A DNA stretch of 64,000 nt from Allomyces arbusculus (GCA_027604705.1 JADHYV010000013.1:418092-482091), one strand, 5' to 3'. Shown: positions 10,180 to 23,400, numbered from the stretch's first letter. Program-made: numbers and translations. Notes: generated from the sequence alone by a model not told the origin.

Positions 10180-11432
10180 ACCCTTTTTCTCGTCTCCTTG
10201 TCTCTCGCGCTATCTGCCAGCTTGTCGTTTTCTCGTCGCGGGGTCCTCGTGGACGGCGACCGCCGCCGTGGTTGTGCGTCGGCACTGTTCGCTGTCATTG
10301 CGTCGTCGCGTCGACCGTGGTGGAGGTTTTATACCGGTTCTTCCGTTTGACCCGTTCGTGCTTTTCTAAACATGAGTTCTTTTGCGACTTGACGCAATTG
10401 TTGGGTGCCTCGCTTGAGCAACTTGCACGCGCGGCTATTCTGTTTCGCGCTCACATCGGGTTTGTCGACCATCCCAGAGCTTCAATACGCTCGCGACTTG
10501 CAGGCTCTGGGCCTCTTCACAGAGAGAAACACGAGCGCGCCGTCTTGTTACTTTTCGGAGTCAAAGCGTCTATTCCCACGATGGTAGTTGTTCGCTCCCT
10601 CCGATGGAGCATCGACAGTCCTCTCCACCCGGACCAACCTTGCCTGATCTCGACGCTTGCACACCACCCGAATAGCACCAGCATCTGGAAAAGCTCGTGC
10701 TCGCTTCAACCAGTGTCAATAAATAGGATGCGCATTGCAACTATGTATCGGGAACAGACGTGACGAAGAACGAGACAAAATGAAAATGAACGCAGGGAAT
10801 TTGAGCCCAAAAACGAAACCAAAGCCAACCCAACCCAGCCCAACCCAACGCCAAGCAACCATACGAACACCAAGACAGAGGCCAAACGGCGCGCTGGAAC
10901 CGAAATCGCCGAACCAAACCGAACCGAGCCAGGGCGGCCAGCAACCGTCCAGCGCTGGTCGCCAGTGGTCAAAACAGAACCGAAATTAAAATGCACACAC
11001 GCCCTCTCTCCAATGAGCGTCGACGACTCGCACGAGCTCGCCCGTCGCCGAGCACAGACAGGATCGCAACACGTTGCGGAGGCGCCACCTTGTCCACCCC
11101 GCCACCCTCACCGCCGTCTACGGAATCAGCCGACGCCGCTCGTCCTTGGCCGCATCCGATCGCGGCACGGTCGCGAGCGCGTCCACGTTCACGCGCGTGC
11201 TTGCACCGCCCCCACCACCCACGACGTCATTCTCCCTCGCCACCCCCATCTCATCCTCGTCCTCAAATGCGTCGTCACCAGCGGCAAACAAGACAACACG
11301 TTCGGCGTGTTCGTCGTCATTTGCGCGGCCATCGACCGACGCGCGCAGCGTGGCGCCATGCGCCGCGCGACCACTGCCACTGGCCGCGAGCGAGGCACCC
11401 AAGAGCGGATCGTTGGAGTCGGGACCATGTAG
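10180..11432. other. Intergenic between profilin and the phosphotransferase
   Basis: About 1.25 kb without a supported gene. It contains the 3' flanks of two convergent genes. A short stretch near 10820-10860 is a degenerate CCAACCCAA-type simple repeat. A minus-strand open frame at 11118-11402 has acidic, coding-like composition and lies just beyond the phosphotransferase stop, but I could not join it by a convincing splice. Confidence 0.4.
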
Positions 11433-13092
11433 TCAATCGCTCCGTCGGTGTTTGATGCGCAGGCAGTAGATGTCGAGAAACGCGCAGAATTGCGAGATCA
11501 CGATTTGCGCCCAGTGCAGGTAGTTCCAGGCGGCAGCCGCGAAATAGCCGTAGAGGAAGAGCGTTTCGAGCGTGGGCGTGAGCAGGACGAACCCGCCGAG
11601 GACGTAGGGCGCACAGACGAGGACGGTGCCAATGGCCAGCGGGATCAACAGGTTGGTCGAGTACATCGGGAACGGCATCTTGGTTACGTGCGCGAGAATG
11701 ATCTTGGTCGCCATGCGCCCGAAAACAATGCCGTTGGCAACAATGAACAGGATCGTGTGCTGTTCGAGCGCGACCGAGTACTTGGACGCGAGCCAGAGGG
11801 CGTTGCACGTGAGGAACACAGCCATGGGCACGACTTGCAAGAGGGCTTCGCGGAACGAGCACTTGCGCTGCGGCGACTGGCACACCTTGTAGACGGCGAG
11901 CAGCGACGCCGGCACTTGCGTGAAGAACAGGAGCACCATCATGCCCACGACCGAGTAGTCGTTGAGCGAGTAGGACTCCGGGAAGACGGCAAGGAACGAT
12001 GGGAGCACGTCGACCGCGCGCTGGTGCCAGAAGAGCGGGCCCTTGATGCCCGAAATGATTGACATGACCACGGCAATGATCAAACCTTCGGTTGGGCCGT
12101 TTACGTAACCGAGGTAGAGCGTGCCCGTATGGTATTCTTCCCACGTCGAGAAGTAGAAGGCGACCGTCGCTATTGGTCGAAAGAAGCATTGTCAGCGACT
12201 ATTCGCGCTCGAGGTAATGCAGCGCCGATGGAGATTAACGCACTCATGAAGGCCACGATGCCTGTGTACCAGGTGTTGCCGAGACTCAGCGACGCAGCCT
12301 GAACAATGGCGCCAATCGAACAGTTGAGAGCGTCGCACCCGTGGTCGACTAGACGAAGAGCAGATCGTGGTCAAAATGGAGCCCTCAGAACGCAGAACTT
12401 GGGAATCCCGCGAAATCCAACGAAGAAAGGAGACGTACACAGCTCACCAAGCGGCGACGACGACCCCGTGCGGCGCGCCTGTTTGCCGTCGACATTGTCA
12501 AACGTCGAGTAGAGCCAGATGCCGAGGGCAAAGCTGCAAACAAGAATGCGGGGCGCGATCAGCACAACAGACGGCGCAACACCAGCAGCACTCCCAATTT
12601 GGTCACGCTTACCTGAAGTAAAGCCACGACGGACCCGGGCCGTACAAATCGGGCAGCCAAATCAAGATGAAGACGAGGTTGATGATCACAAAGCTGAACC
12701 CGACGAGCGTGATCAGGTTGGGCCTAATGAGCGCGCGAGCATTCGCGAACGCACGGATGCGAATGCCGGTCAGCATGCAATGCTCGTCTTCCTCCCTGCT
12801 CCGCCACCCACCGCGGAAGAACACGAGAGCACGACGGGAGTGGCGCCGTCGTGGCCACCACCATGTGCCCGGCGCACACGCGCGCATGCTCGAGCGTCGA
12901 GTGCGCACACAACGCCGCATCCGCCGCTCGCTGGTAAATCACCGATACATACGCCATCCACATGGGGAAGAGCGTGACGGCCCAGTTCCAATACGGCTGC
13001 AAAATGTACTTGGAGACAGGCGACTTGTCGACGGCCGAGTAGCGGTACAGGCGCAGGTTCTGCAGCGCCTGCTCGCTGAGGTAGTCGGCCAT
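11433..13092 (-). CDS. CDP-choline/ethanolamine phosphotransferase (EPT1/CEPT1 family)
   Basis: Final step of the Kennedy pathway: transfers phosphocholine or phosphoethanolamine from the CDP-alcohol to diacylglycerol in the ER/Golgi membrane. Five exons on the minus strand: 13092-12953, 12723-12613, 12533-12439, 12348-12244 and 12169-11433. The introns are 229, 79, 90 and 74 nt. The joined protein has 395 residues, close to the usual 390-416. The N-terminus matches the family (LRLYRYSAVDKS, WNWAVTLFPMWMAPNLITL). The catalytic CDP-alcohol signature DGx2ARx8Gx3Dx3D is complete across exons 3-4 (DGKQAR, then G, then D and D in ELFDHGCD). Several hydrophobic segments follow, ending in the typical ISQFCAFLDIYCLRI. 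Choline versus ethanolamine preference cannot be read from the sequence. Confidence 0.92.
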
Positions 13093-13811
13093 GGTGATGA
13101 TGTCGTTGGCGATGAAGAGGACGTTGCAGCAAGCCAAGCAGGCAGGGACGGTCGAATAAAAGTCGGAGGTTCGAGGTTGCAGCAGGTCGTCGACAGCTTG
13201 CCGGCCGGCGCCCAGGGGGTCCAAGTTGATCCTCGTGAGGGTGCAGCGACGCTGGGTGTTGGTGGTTGTTGGGGTCGGTTGAGGAGAGAGCGCGCGCGTG
13301 AGGTTGGCAGCAAGCAACAACAGTCGACCAGTTTGCGTGCAGTGCCAAGCGCGGTCCGTCGTGGTCGCGTGCGGGCAGGTGGACAGGTGGAGGGCGGGCA
13401 ACTGGGGCCAGGTGGACGAGGGCAAGGAACCGCGCGCGCGCCAGGTGGACGAGGGCAAGGAACCGCGCGCGCGAAAGCAACACCGAGCAAAAGGTTGCCT
13501 CGGTGCCTTTGCCGGGTTGTCGGCAGCGTCGCGCCTCGAGTTGGTCGGTGGCCCGGCGGCCCGGTGGTAGTGCAAAACTGTCTCCTTGCGGTGGGCAACT
13601 GTCTCCCACGCAGGTGATCAAGGCAGCCAAGCCTAATTGAAACGTCAGCAGCCTTTTCCTCACACAACACGTCTGCTCGCGTGGGCGCAACACGATCTTG
13701 AACGCGACTGACTCAGTGCCGCACAAAGACACACGGAGCCGCGTCATTCCTTGACATCGTTTGATCACCGCGTCCTTGCTCGCTTCGCCTTCGCTCTCCT
13801 CGTCCGCCAAA
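13093..13811. promoter_or_regulatory. Divergent intergenic region (phosphotransferase / Prp5-like)
   Basis: 719 bases between two divergently transcribed starts, so it must carry both promoters. It contains a direct duplication of an 18-nt stretch (around 13418 and 13448: CAGGTGGACGAGGGCAAGG followed by AACCGCGCGCG). Confidence 0.5.
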
Positions 13812-16578
13812 ATGAACCTTGACACGAACCCGGTAGGCATCCAGTCCAGCTGCAACTCGCTGCACTTCATTCAGCACCAGCATGAACATCAGTTATCGAC
13901 ACAAGCTAACTGCACTGCGGCCACCCAGATCATTTCTGACCCGGCTCGCCAGCGTCAGCGCCGCGAGCGTGCCGCCAAGTGGCGCGTCGACAAGCTGCCG
14001 GCGCTGCGCCAGTCTCTGCAAAAGCGTACGCCCTCTTGCCCAATTTTCTCCACACTGTTGACTAGCGACTGACCCGGCCGTCTGATTCTAAGGCCTGAAC
14101 CATGGCAGCCCCGACCACAGAGCCGATGGTGCCAAGCGGCCCGCTACCGCGTCGCCCTCGACCACAGCCTCGCCGCGCGCCGCCGCGTCTGGCGCGACCC
14201 CCACGACAACGACCGACTTGGTCGCGCAAAACCATGGCGGCGGCGACGCAATGGCCATCGACGCCGTCGCACCCGCGTCCGCAATGGACGTGGATGCCGC
14301 CGAAGTGGACCCGCTTGACCAGTTCATGGTCGATGTCACGTCGCAGGTCGCGAAGATCCACGCGGCCGACTTGCAGCGGCTCACGGAACTCAAGGGCACC
14401 AACTCGGTCGAGGCCCTGAACGCGGCCGACGACACAGACGCGGCCGATGCCGAACACGATATCCTGGCGCTTGCTGCCAAGAAACTCGGCAAGAAAAAGG
14501 ACATTGCCGCTGTCGACCACAATTCGATCGCCTATGAGCCGTTCCGCAAGAATTTCTATATTGAGCCGCCGGAACTCGCGGCGCTCACGGTCGACGAAGT
14601 CAAGGACATGCGCGCCGAACTCGACGGGATCAAGGTGGCCGGCAAGGAGTGCCCGAAACCCGCCATGAAGTGGACGCACTGCGGCCTGCCGGCCGCATGC
14701 TACAAGGTGATCAAGGACCAGTGTTTCACGGCGCCCACGCCGATCCAGGCGCAGGCGATTCCTGCGATCATGGCCGGGCGCGACGTGATTGGCGTGGCCA
14801 AGACCGGGTCGGGCAAGACGCTCGCGTTCCTGCTGCCGCTGTTGCGGCACATCAAGGATCAGCGCGAAGTCCAGACGGGCGAAGGCCCGATTGCGCTGAT
14901 CATGACGCCGACGCGCGAACTGGCTATGCAGATCCACAAGGAGGCGAAACTGTTTGGAAAACCGCTCAATATCCGGTCCGCGTGCTGCTACGGCGGGTCG
15001 CCGATTTCCGACCAGATCGCTGACTTGAAGCGTGGCGCCGAGATTGTCGTCTGCACTCCCGGGCGCATGATTGACCTGCTGTGCGCGAACGCCGGTCGCG
15101 TGACCAACCTGCAGCGCGTCACCTACTTGGTCCTCGACGAGGCCGACCGCATGTTCGATATGGGGTTCGAGCCGCAAGTCATGAAGATTGTCAACAACGT
15201 GCGCCCGGACCGGCAAACGGTGCTCTTCTCGGCCACGTTCCCGCGCGCCATGGAGTCGCTCGCGCGCAAGATTCTCAAGCGGCCGCTGGAAATCACGGTC
15301 GGCGGCAAGTCTGTCGTGGCCACGGACGTGACGCAGGTCGTGGAAGTGATCAAGGACGCCGACAAGTTTTTGCGCTTGCTCGAAGTGCTGGGCAAATGGT
15401 TTGCCGAGGCTGCCGAGACGGACATTGCCGAGCCGCGCGTTCTGATTTTCGTCGACCGGCAGGAAGCAGCCGACCAGCTTATGAACACGCTGCTCAAGCG
15501 CGGTTACGTGTGCAACGCCCTGCACGGCGGGAAAGATCAGGCCGATCGCGACTCGACGATTGCCGACTTCAAGGCTGGCGTCTTCCCGATTTTGATTGCC
15601 ACGTCAGTCGCCGCGCGCGGCCTCGACGTCAAGGGCCTGAACCTCGTCATCAATTTCGATTGCCCGAACCACAAGGAAGATTACGTGCACCGCGTCGGTC
15701 GGACCGGGCGCGCCGGGAACAAGGGGACGGCCGTCACCTTTATCACGCCCGAGCAGGAACGGTACGCGGGCGACTTGGTCTATGCGCTCACGGCGTCGAA
15801 TGGGACGGTGCCGCCCGAATTGCAGGCCATGGCCGACGGGTTCAAGGAAAAGGTCAAGGCCGGGCAGGCGCAGCGCGCGAGTAGCGGATTTGGCGGCAAG
15901 GGGCTCGAGAAACTCGACAAGGAGCGCGACCTGATCAAGCAGGCGCAAAAAGCGTCGCACGGAATTGTTGACGAGGACGCCGGCGGGTCTGATAACGACG
16001 AGGAAAAGGACGAGAAGGTCGCCGGGCTGCTTGAAAAGATTGCGCTTCCGCCGACCATCAAGAAGAACGCGCCCGTCGCTGCCGGTGCCGCATCCACCGC
16101 GCCCGCGACCACGAGCACCGAGGCCAAGCCCGCAGGCGTCGCGCGCGCGCTCGATGTGCTCAATCAACTCAATCAACAGCTGCGGTCAGCGGCGCCCTCA
16201 GCTCCTGCGGCGGCCTCGACCCCCGCCGCGCCCAGTACCGAGACCCGCGCGGGCCGTGGCGTTGTCAACTTCACATGCGAGTTTGAAATCAACGACTTCC
16301 CGCAGCGCGCGCGGTGGAAGGTCACGAACAAGGACCAGATCAACCAGATTTCCGACTTGTCGGGTGCGGCCATCACAACGCGAGGTGAGTTTTTCCCGGA
16401 GGGAAAGCAGCCGAAAGGTGCCGAGCGCAAGCTCTACCTGTTTATTGAGGGCGAGACTGAGCTGGCCGTGGACCGCGCCAAGAACGAGATTCGCCGCATT
16501 TTGCTCGAAGCCGTCGTTGCGACGGCCGAGATTGATGCCAAGTCGAGCGGGACGACGGGGCGGTATTCGGTTGTGTGA
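13812..16578 (+). CDS. DEAD-box RNA helicase Prp5/DDX46
   Basis: ATPase that remodels U2 snRNP during branch-site recognition in pre-spliceosome assembly. Exons 13812-13832 (only seven codons), 13953-14025 and 14093-16578 join to 859 residues. The main exon is certain; the two short first exons are inferred from splice sites and frame. Helicase motifs in order: Q-motif region TPIQAQAIPAI; Walker A AKTGSGKT (about 267); PTREL; TPGRMIDLL; DEAD (about 380); SAT (about 411); HRVGRTGR (about 564). The C-terminal block NDFPQRARWKVTNKDQI followed by GAAITTRGEFFPEGK is the feature that separates Prp5/DDX46 from other DEAD-box helicases. The linker upstream of it is Ala/Pro-rich and acidic. It faces the Brr2 gene tail to tail. 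Confidence 0.92.
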
Positions 16579-17483
16579 TGTGTGGTTGTGACGTTTTGGT
16601 CAACGTGGATGATGTTATGCTTTTTTACAGCTGAAGCTGCCGTTCTTTTTTCGGGTGGATTGATGGACGTGACGGTGACAGGGAGTTGGAGCAATAGCTC
16701 AAGTGAAGTCACAGCGAGCGATGGGCGAGCTGAATGCTGGCTCCTGTACAACAATACGTAAACCAAAACATCATGCTCGTGGAACGTCAGCTTGGTGTCA
16801 TGACGAACTGTATCATATAATTACTCCTGCTACAAACCGTACACGACTAACGACCGTCGCTGGGAGAGCAATACGCAGGGCGCAGTTGACATGCGTGGTG
16901 CGGCGGCCCCAGATGCGACATTTGCGAACCGCGCCAGCCGCGCCGCTGTCAGTCGAGAGCAGCGTATGCTGAAATGTCAGGCCGACTCACGCTCGTGCGG
17001 ATTTCTCCAGTCTGCACGCCCATCTCTTCCAGGAGCTGCTGCACGTTGACGAGAACCGAGGAGGAGTTGAATGCGTCGCGATGTGATCTGCAGGGGTGGA
17101 AGAAGTTTTGTCGGCGGTCTGACGGACCAGGTCAAATAAGATTAGGTGACTTTCTGAGCAGGTCAGTGTGGTGTAGTCGGTTTATCACACCTGTCTCACA
17201 CACAGGAGGTAGTGGGCGCTGACAACTATTGTGGAATACGTGCCTTTAGTGTCTAGCATCTTCTTATTTTATCTTTGATGGTGAGCAGCGGAGGTCGAGG
17301 CGGGAGGAGGAGCCTGTTCGCTTGTCGAGCCGGAATTGTTGAGCGACAAGTCGACTGAGAGCCACGAACTTCAACTCTAAAGATAGGCACGACAAGACCG
17401 GAAATCAAAATATGAGATTGCACCAAACTGCTGCACAATGTCACCCTACACGCCTAGCCTAGCCCTCCTCTCGCCGCTTCCAG
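16579..17483. other. Convergent intergenic region (Prp5 / Brr2)
   Basis: 905 bases holding the 3' flanks of two convergent genes. Apart from the tRNA remnant at 17162-17224, nothing was recognised. Confidence 0.45.
17162..17224 (+). pseudogene. tRNA-Val(CAC) remnant lacking the T loop
   Basis: A tRNA layout can be laid over this stretch. Acceptor strands GTCAGTG (17162-17168) and CGCTGAC (17217-17223) pair with one G-T. The D arm is GTG/CAC (17171-17173 with 17186-17188) and its loop contains GG. The anticodon stem CCTGT/ACAGG is perfect, with loop CTCACAC giving anticodon CAC at 17197-17199. Position 33 is T and the discriminator base is A (17224). After the variable region AGGTA (17207-17211) comes GTGGG, the 5' T stem, and then the acceptor strand immediately. 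The T loop with the B box and the 3' T stem, 12 nt in all, are missing, so it should not be transcribed or folded as a normal tRNA. Confidence 0.6.
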
Positions 17484-20400
17484 CTACTCGTCGACGTCCA
17501 TTCCATCCTCGCCACCGCTCTCGTCGCCCGACGACTCGTCCTCGTTCGCGGCGACCGTTACATCAAACTCGTACTCTTGGTCGCATCCCAGATACGAATC
17601 GCTCATGACAAACAACGTCAAGTGATGGTTGCCCTCGCGCGGGACGACAAAATCGACGCGCGTCGCGAGTTCGGCAGCGACCGTAACGCGCTTGATCCCG
17701 TACAGCTGCTTGCTCTTGGCATCGCCGACGACCAACCACCAGTGCTCCGTCTTTTCGGATGGGAACAGCGGCGCGACAACGCGGTCGGCGGGCCCACCGC
17801 TCTCATCCGCGTCGCGGCGCAGCGTCACATGGCACGCAATCGGCACCTGTGCGACCTTCTCCTCGTCCTCGTCGTCGGGCACCGCGTAATCGACTTCGAG
17901 ATTCGGGTAGGCATTCACAAACTGCGCAATCTGCGCGGTCTCCGCGGGCGAGAATTGCGCAAACAGCGAAGCTTGCACGTCCTCGTCGAGTTCCATGACG
18001 TCGAACACCGACTCGACCCCCTGCTTCTGGAACCGCGCGAGCACGTCGCGCGAGAAATGCGGAATCTGCTTGAGCGGCGAGTCCTTGTCCCAAACACCCT
18101 GCACGCACATTTGGGACAGTTCCATGGCGGCGAGCGCGACGCCCAGCCATCCGTGCGAAGCGAGCACGTCGACGGCCGCGTAGAGCAACGGCAAAACTTT
18201 GCCGAGGATAGAGTGCAGGTCGGCCTGCAAGTCGACGGGCAGCTGCACGCGCGCGAAGTGGCACTGCAGCAAAATGTGCGTCTTGACGTGTGGGTCCGTG
18301 AACTTGACCTCGCTGCCGTCGCCAAGCTTGAACGCGCACACGCTGTCGTAGAGTTTGCGCAGGACACCAGCCTCGTGGTGCCGGATTGGGAGCGTGCTAA
18401 ATTCGACGGCGTGAGAGAGCACGTCGAGCAGGCCGCGCAGTTTGGTCTGCGCCTTGAGCGAGAGCGCAAACATTTCAATCGTCTCGGTGCTGATCGAGTA
18501 GTAGGCCGCGACCATACCAAGGTTGAGCGGCAACAGGTCGTACTCGTCCTCGCACGTGATGCACTTGGCCTTGACGAGGTCTGTGACGGCGCCCTCGACC
18601 AAGTCGGACAAGAAATCGCTTAAGTGCCGCTCCGTGACGCCCGTGAGCCCGTAGTAATTCGGGTTCTGCGTCATACGGCGGTACATGAGCGTCCACGTCA
18701 AGTAATCGACCGCGTCTTGCTTGTTCTCGATCGTCTTGGCAACAATCTCTGCATTAAAATGGTTTAGCAGCGTGTGCTGGTCGAGCGGCGATTCGACGGG
18801 CATCGGCTCGTGCAGGTACCGCTTGTAGTATTCCTTTTTCGTGTTGAGCGTTATCAAGTGCGCCTTGGCCGTCGCGCGGCCCATCATGTGCAGCACGTCG
18901 GCGACAGGGTAGTCGACGTACCCATGCACTTGCCCGTTGTACGTTTGCGTGCCGAGAATCAAGACATGGTGGCACTGCACGTGCTCGAGCATCCAGCACG
19001 CGCCGCGCGTCGCGAGCAGCACTTGCACGGCCTTGGTCGCATACAGGGTCAGCACCGCATCGCGCTGCCGTGGGGTCATGGCCTCGTGAATCCACGCGAT
19101 CCCATGCTCGAGCGAGCTCTGCAATGCCGGATCCAGTACGCGCACGAGCGCCTGGTACTGCTCGCCCTGCGGGTCGACGCGCAAGAACGACTCACCGGGA
19201 CGCATCCACGCGGCGAGTTCCGCCGCGACCGTCGTGCACTGCGCGCGGCCCGCAACAAACAAGATGGCCTGCTGGTCGCGCTGCAACTGCGCGAGCTGCG
19301 CGTGCGCTGGCTTAATCATGGCCAACAGCTGCGACGGCACGTGCGCGATACTGAGCCCCTGCAAGTGAATCTGCAGCGCGTGCGGCCGCGTTGCCGGCGC
19401 AAAGTTATAAACGTGGGCCGTTGCACAGCCGAGCCAGTCGCCCACATCCTTGGCATTGGCCATGGACGCGGCGAGCGCGACAATGCGCACGGGCGGCTGC
19501 TGGTCCGACTCGCGCTGCGCCGAAATGAACCGCATGCGGCTGCACACAATCTCGGTCGCGACTCCGACTTCCGGATCAGTGAGCAGGTGCAGCTCGTCGG
19601 CAATAAACAGCCATGTTTGGTAGACGTTCTTGCGCTGCCGCCACCGCCGCGAGAGCGCGTCCCAGTGGTTCGTGGTCGTGATGATGATATCGGCCTGCTC
19701 CACGAGCTGCAAGTCGCGCGTCGTCTGGCCTGTCAGCAGCACGACATTGACCTTGGCAAACTTTTTGGTCCACTGCTTGAACCGCAATTCGGCCATGGCG
19801 TCGTAGGGCACCATGTAAACGATGCGCTGATCGGCCGACCGCTGCTTGTGGTAGAGCGCGCGCAGCACCGCCCACTCGGCAATATAGGTCTTGCCGCTGC
19901 CGGGCGGTGCGCAAATGAGCGCATTCTCGTCGGTCATAAACACCGAGTGGAACACTTGCGTCTGGATCGGGTTAAAGAAATCGACCGGGAACAGGTCCGC
20001 GTGCTTCCCGAGCGCCGTCGCGGGCAGCGGCTGCAAGTCGAGCAACTCTGTCGGCGGCGCAAACTTGGTCGGCAACAACAGGTTGCGGAACGACACAGCA
20101 ATGCGCGTTTCCGACGACAGCCACGAGTCGGAGACAACCGTGATAAAGTAGTTGGGCGCGAGCGGCTCAAACAGCGGGACCGTGAACGAGAAATGGTGAT
20201 CCTCGGCGGCAAACTTGCTCTTGAGCACAAAGTATTCGTGGTAGAGCAGCTGTTCGTCATCCACGTCGCTGACCCAGATCCAGAACCCTTGCACAGCGCC
20301 GTGCGCCTTGTCGTCCCACTGGAAGTCTGGCGTGACCGTCAAGTCCATTTTCACGAGCGACCGCGACACGGGCAGGACCTGCGCGGCGACTTCGACTTTC

Positions 20401-23400
20401 GGCAGCTGGTGCACATAGCGGTGAATCGTCTTGCCGTACTTGGCGAGCCCGACGTGCTGCCCGAGCTCTTCGGGCGACAAGTCAAAGTACCGGTCGAACG
20501 CGAGTTCCTTGCGCTCGAGGCGCTTGATCACTTCGGCCGGGAAGTTGCGGAACTGGCGCAACGGCGTCATGACCGACCACTGCCGCCGCTCCACCATCTT
20601 GCACGCGTCGAGGCACACGTGCGCGAGCTGGGCCCACCCGCGCCGCAATGCCATTTCAAACAGCGCGCGGAACAGCCGCTGCGCCGACTGCGTGACGTGC
20701 ACCATATCGGCCATGAGCGAAAAGCCCTCGAGCTTGAGCTGGCTGATATGCGCCTGCAGCAAGATGTTGACCTTGGCCGTCGGCTCGTCGGGGCTTTCCT
20801 TTATCGGGATCGGAATGCGCTCGTTGAGCTTTTGCAACTCGAGCTTCTCTTCTTCGCGCACGGGAATGTACTTGAACTCGTGGCTCAGCGAAAAGACGCG
20901 GAACACGTCGATCAAGGTCGATTGCGGCCGCAGCTGCTGGTGGTAGAGCGCCATGGACGGGTACGAAATGTAGTAGTGTGCCGCGATCCGGCCGAGCTCG
21001 GTGCTCACGACCTTGCCCGTGCGGCGGTCGTACTTGACGAGCAAATTCTTGTCGAGTAGCGCGACAGCCGAGTGGACCAAGTCGACGCGGCGTTGGTGCA
21101 GCGTCGGGTCAACCTTGGCGTCTTCCCAATCAACACCGTAGAGCGGCGGTGCGCGGCGCATGCGCACGTAGAGGTACGAGTACTGCAGCCAGTCGACGGC
21201 CTCTTGCCGTGACGTGATCGTGCCGAGCACAATCTCGGCATTGAGAATGTCGGCGAGCCGCGACATGAGCTGCGACTCGATGGGCAGCTGCGTGTTGAGC
21301 AGTGACAAGTAGTACTGCAGCTCCGTGTGCGTCGTGATGATGATACCTTCGCCGTACGTGTCAAACTGCGGGCGACCGGCACGACCGAGCATTTGCAACA
21401 CGTCCTGCGGGCTCAGCTCAATCCATTTCCCCTTTTCGGGCGAGTAGACTTGCGTGCCCTTGATGATAACCGTGTGCGCCGGCAAATTCACACCCCAGGC
21501 CAGCGTCGCGGTACTGCACAGCACCTGGATGTGGCCGTCGGCAAACAGCTCCTCGACGAGCGTGCGGTCGGCACGCGTCATACCGGCATGGTGAATGGCG
21601 AGCCCGTACGGCAACAGTTCCTTGAGGTCCTTGTCCTTGACCGTTTCCGCCTCGGTCTTGAGCACTTCGCGCGACACGTCGCGCTGAATGAACTTGGTCA
21701 CGGTCCCGGCCTCGATCGCCGTATCAAGCAAGGACTTGGCCGTCTTGGCCGTGTCCTTGCGTGAATGCACAAACACGAGCACCTGGTTATCGCCGGCCTG
21801 TTCCATGACCTTGTCGTAGGTGACTTGGTTCATGACCTGGAACCGCTTGAGCGCCTTCTTTTCCGTGATGCCAATGTACTGCTGCTGCAACGGGCACGGA
21901 CGGTAGGACGAGTCAAAAAACTTGAGCCCGGACGCCTTGACGCGCATAAACGATGCCACGTCCTGGTAGTTGGGCAGCGTCGCCGACAGCCCGACGAGCC
22001 GAATGTGGTCGCGCGTCTGCTCAACGTGCCGCAACGTGCGCGAGACAATAGCCTCGATCACGGGTCCACGGTCGTCGTGCAGCAGGTGCACCTCGTCAAT
22101 GATGACGAGCCGCACGAGCGCCGTGTAGGACCGGTCGGTACCCTTGCGCGTGATCACGTCCCATTTTTCGGGCGTCGTGACAATCATGGTCGTGTCGTGC
22201 AACTGTTGCTTGTTGAGCTGCGCGTCGCCCGTCAGTTCGGCCACTTGCAGGTTGTAGGGCTTGAGCCGTGCGCCGAAATTGCCGACGACTTCTTGGACTA
22301 GCGCCTTCATCGGGGCAATGTAGACGATCTTGAACGCATCCTTGTTGATGACGCCCGAGTCGGGGTCTCGGAAGTCGTTGAGCAGCGAGAGCACCGTGAG
22401 CATGGCGACGTTGGTCTTCCCCGCGCCCGTCGGCGCGCACACGAGCATGTTCTCGGACGACTGGAACGCCGTCTCGTAGAGCTGCGACTGCACGCGGTTG
22501 AGCGACTTGGTGTTCGGAAAGGCCAGTTGCGCCCATTCCGGCAAGTCGGATAGCGGGACCAAGTGCTCGTTGGCACCGAGCGGTTTCGGTTTCGGCGCCG
22601 GGACGTGAATTTCCTCGTATCCCTTTTTCGACCGCTTGAAGGATCCTTGTGGTAGCGACACCTTTTTGTTGGTCATGGTGTGCCCGCCCTGCGCAAACGC
22701 CATCGCCTCCAAGTCGAGCAGCGCCTTGGGCGCCGGCCCGCCCTCGGTCGACGGTGCCGTCGACGTAGGCCTCTCGGGCTGGTCTACGTCCATGGCCTGC
22801 GTCGCGGCGAGACTCGCGCGCTGCAGCCCGAGCTCCACGAGCAAATCGTCAAGTCCACGCGCGCGCATATCGCGCAAGATCGCGTCGCGCTCGTCGTCGT
22901 TGGCGGCCTTAGCGAGCCTCGTGCAGTAGACAATGGTTGGCGCGTTCGCGGTCAGCAGCTTGATGAGGTCAAAGTGCGAGTACTCGAACAGCTCCATGAG
23001 CGCATTCTCGGCCTCGCGCGCCGACTCGGCCGCGGCCAAAATCTCGAGCGCGCTCGCAGTCTTTTGCTGCGCAACATGCACGTCGTCGACGTGTGCCGAA
23101 ATCGTGCGTTGCAGCCAAAACGCATCGACCTCGTGCGCGGGCAAAGACACCTTTTTGCGCGACTTGTGGTCGGCCAAGACCACGCGGTCCATGTCGACGT
23201 CGTCCCCGTCGGCCTCTCCAGCGTCCTCGTCGTCATCAGCACCGTCGCCACCGGCGCCTGTCCTGGACGTGAGCACGGTCGTGGCCTCGTCGTGGTCGCC
23301 CAAGTCCTTGTCCGGGATCTCGTACGGGTTCTCGTCCTCGTCGCGGTCCGCATCGTCATCCTCGTCCTCCTCTTCCTCTTCCTCGAAAATCACGGCCACA

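Noticed and set aside
9591-10763. 390-codon plus-strand ORF across profilin
   Set aside because: Different frame from the profilin exons and crosses its introns; no recognisable sequence.
10800-10935. CCAACCCAA-like run as an internal telomere-type repeat
   Set aside because: Units are irregular and the tract is only a few tens of bases; better described as simple sequence.
11118-11402. Acidic minus-strand ORF beyond the phosphotransferase stop, possible extra exon
   Set aside because: No splice donor before the stop gives a convincing junction, and the enzyme already has its normal length.
18774-21059. 761-codon plus-strand ORF inside Brr2
   Set aside because: Antisense shadow of a certain gene; composition (R, H, V, D-rich) follows from third-position GC bias.
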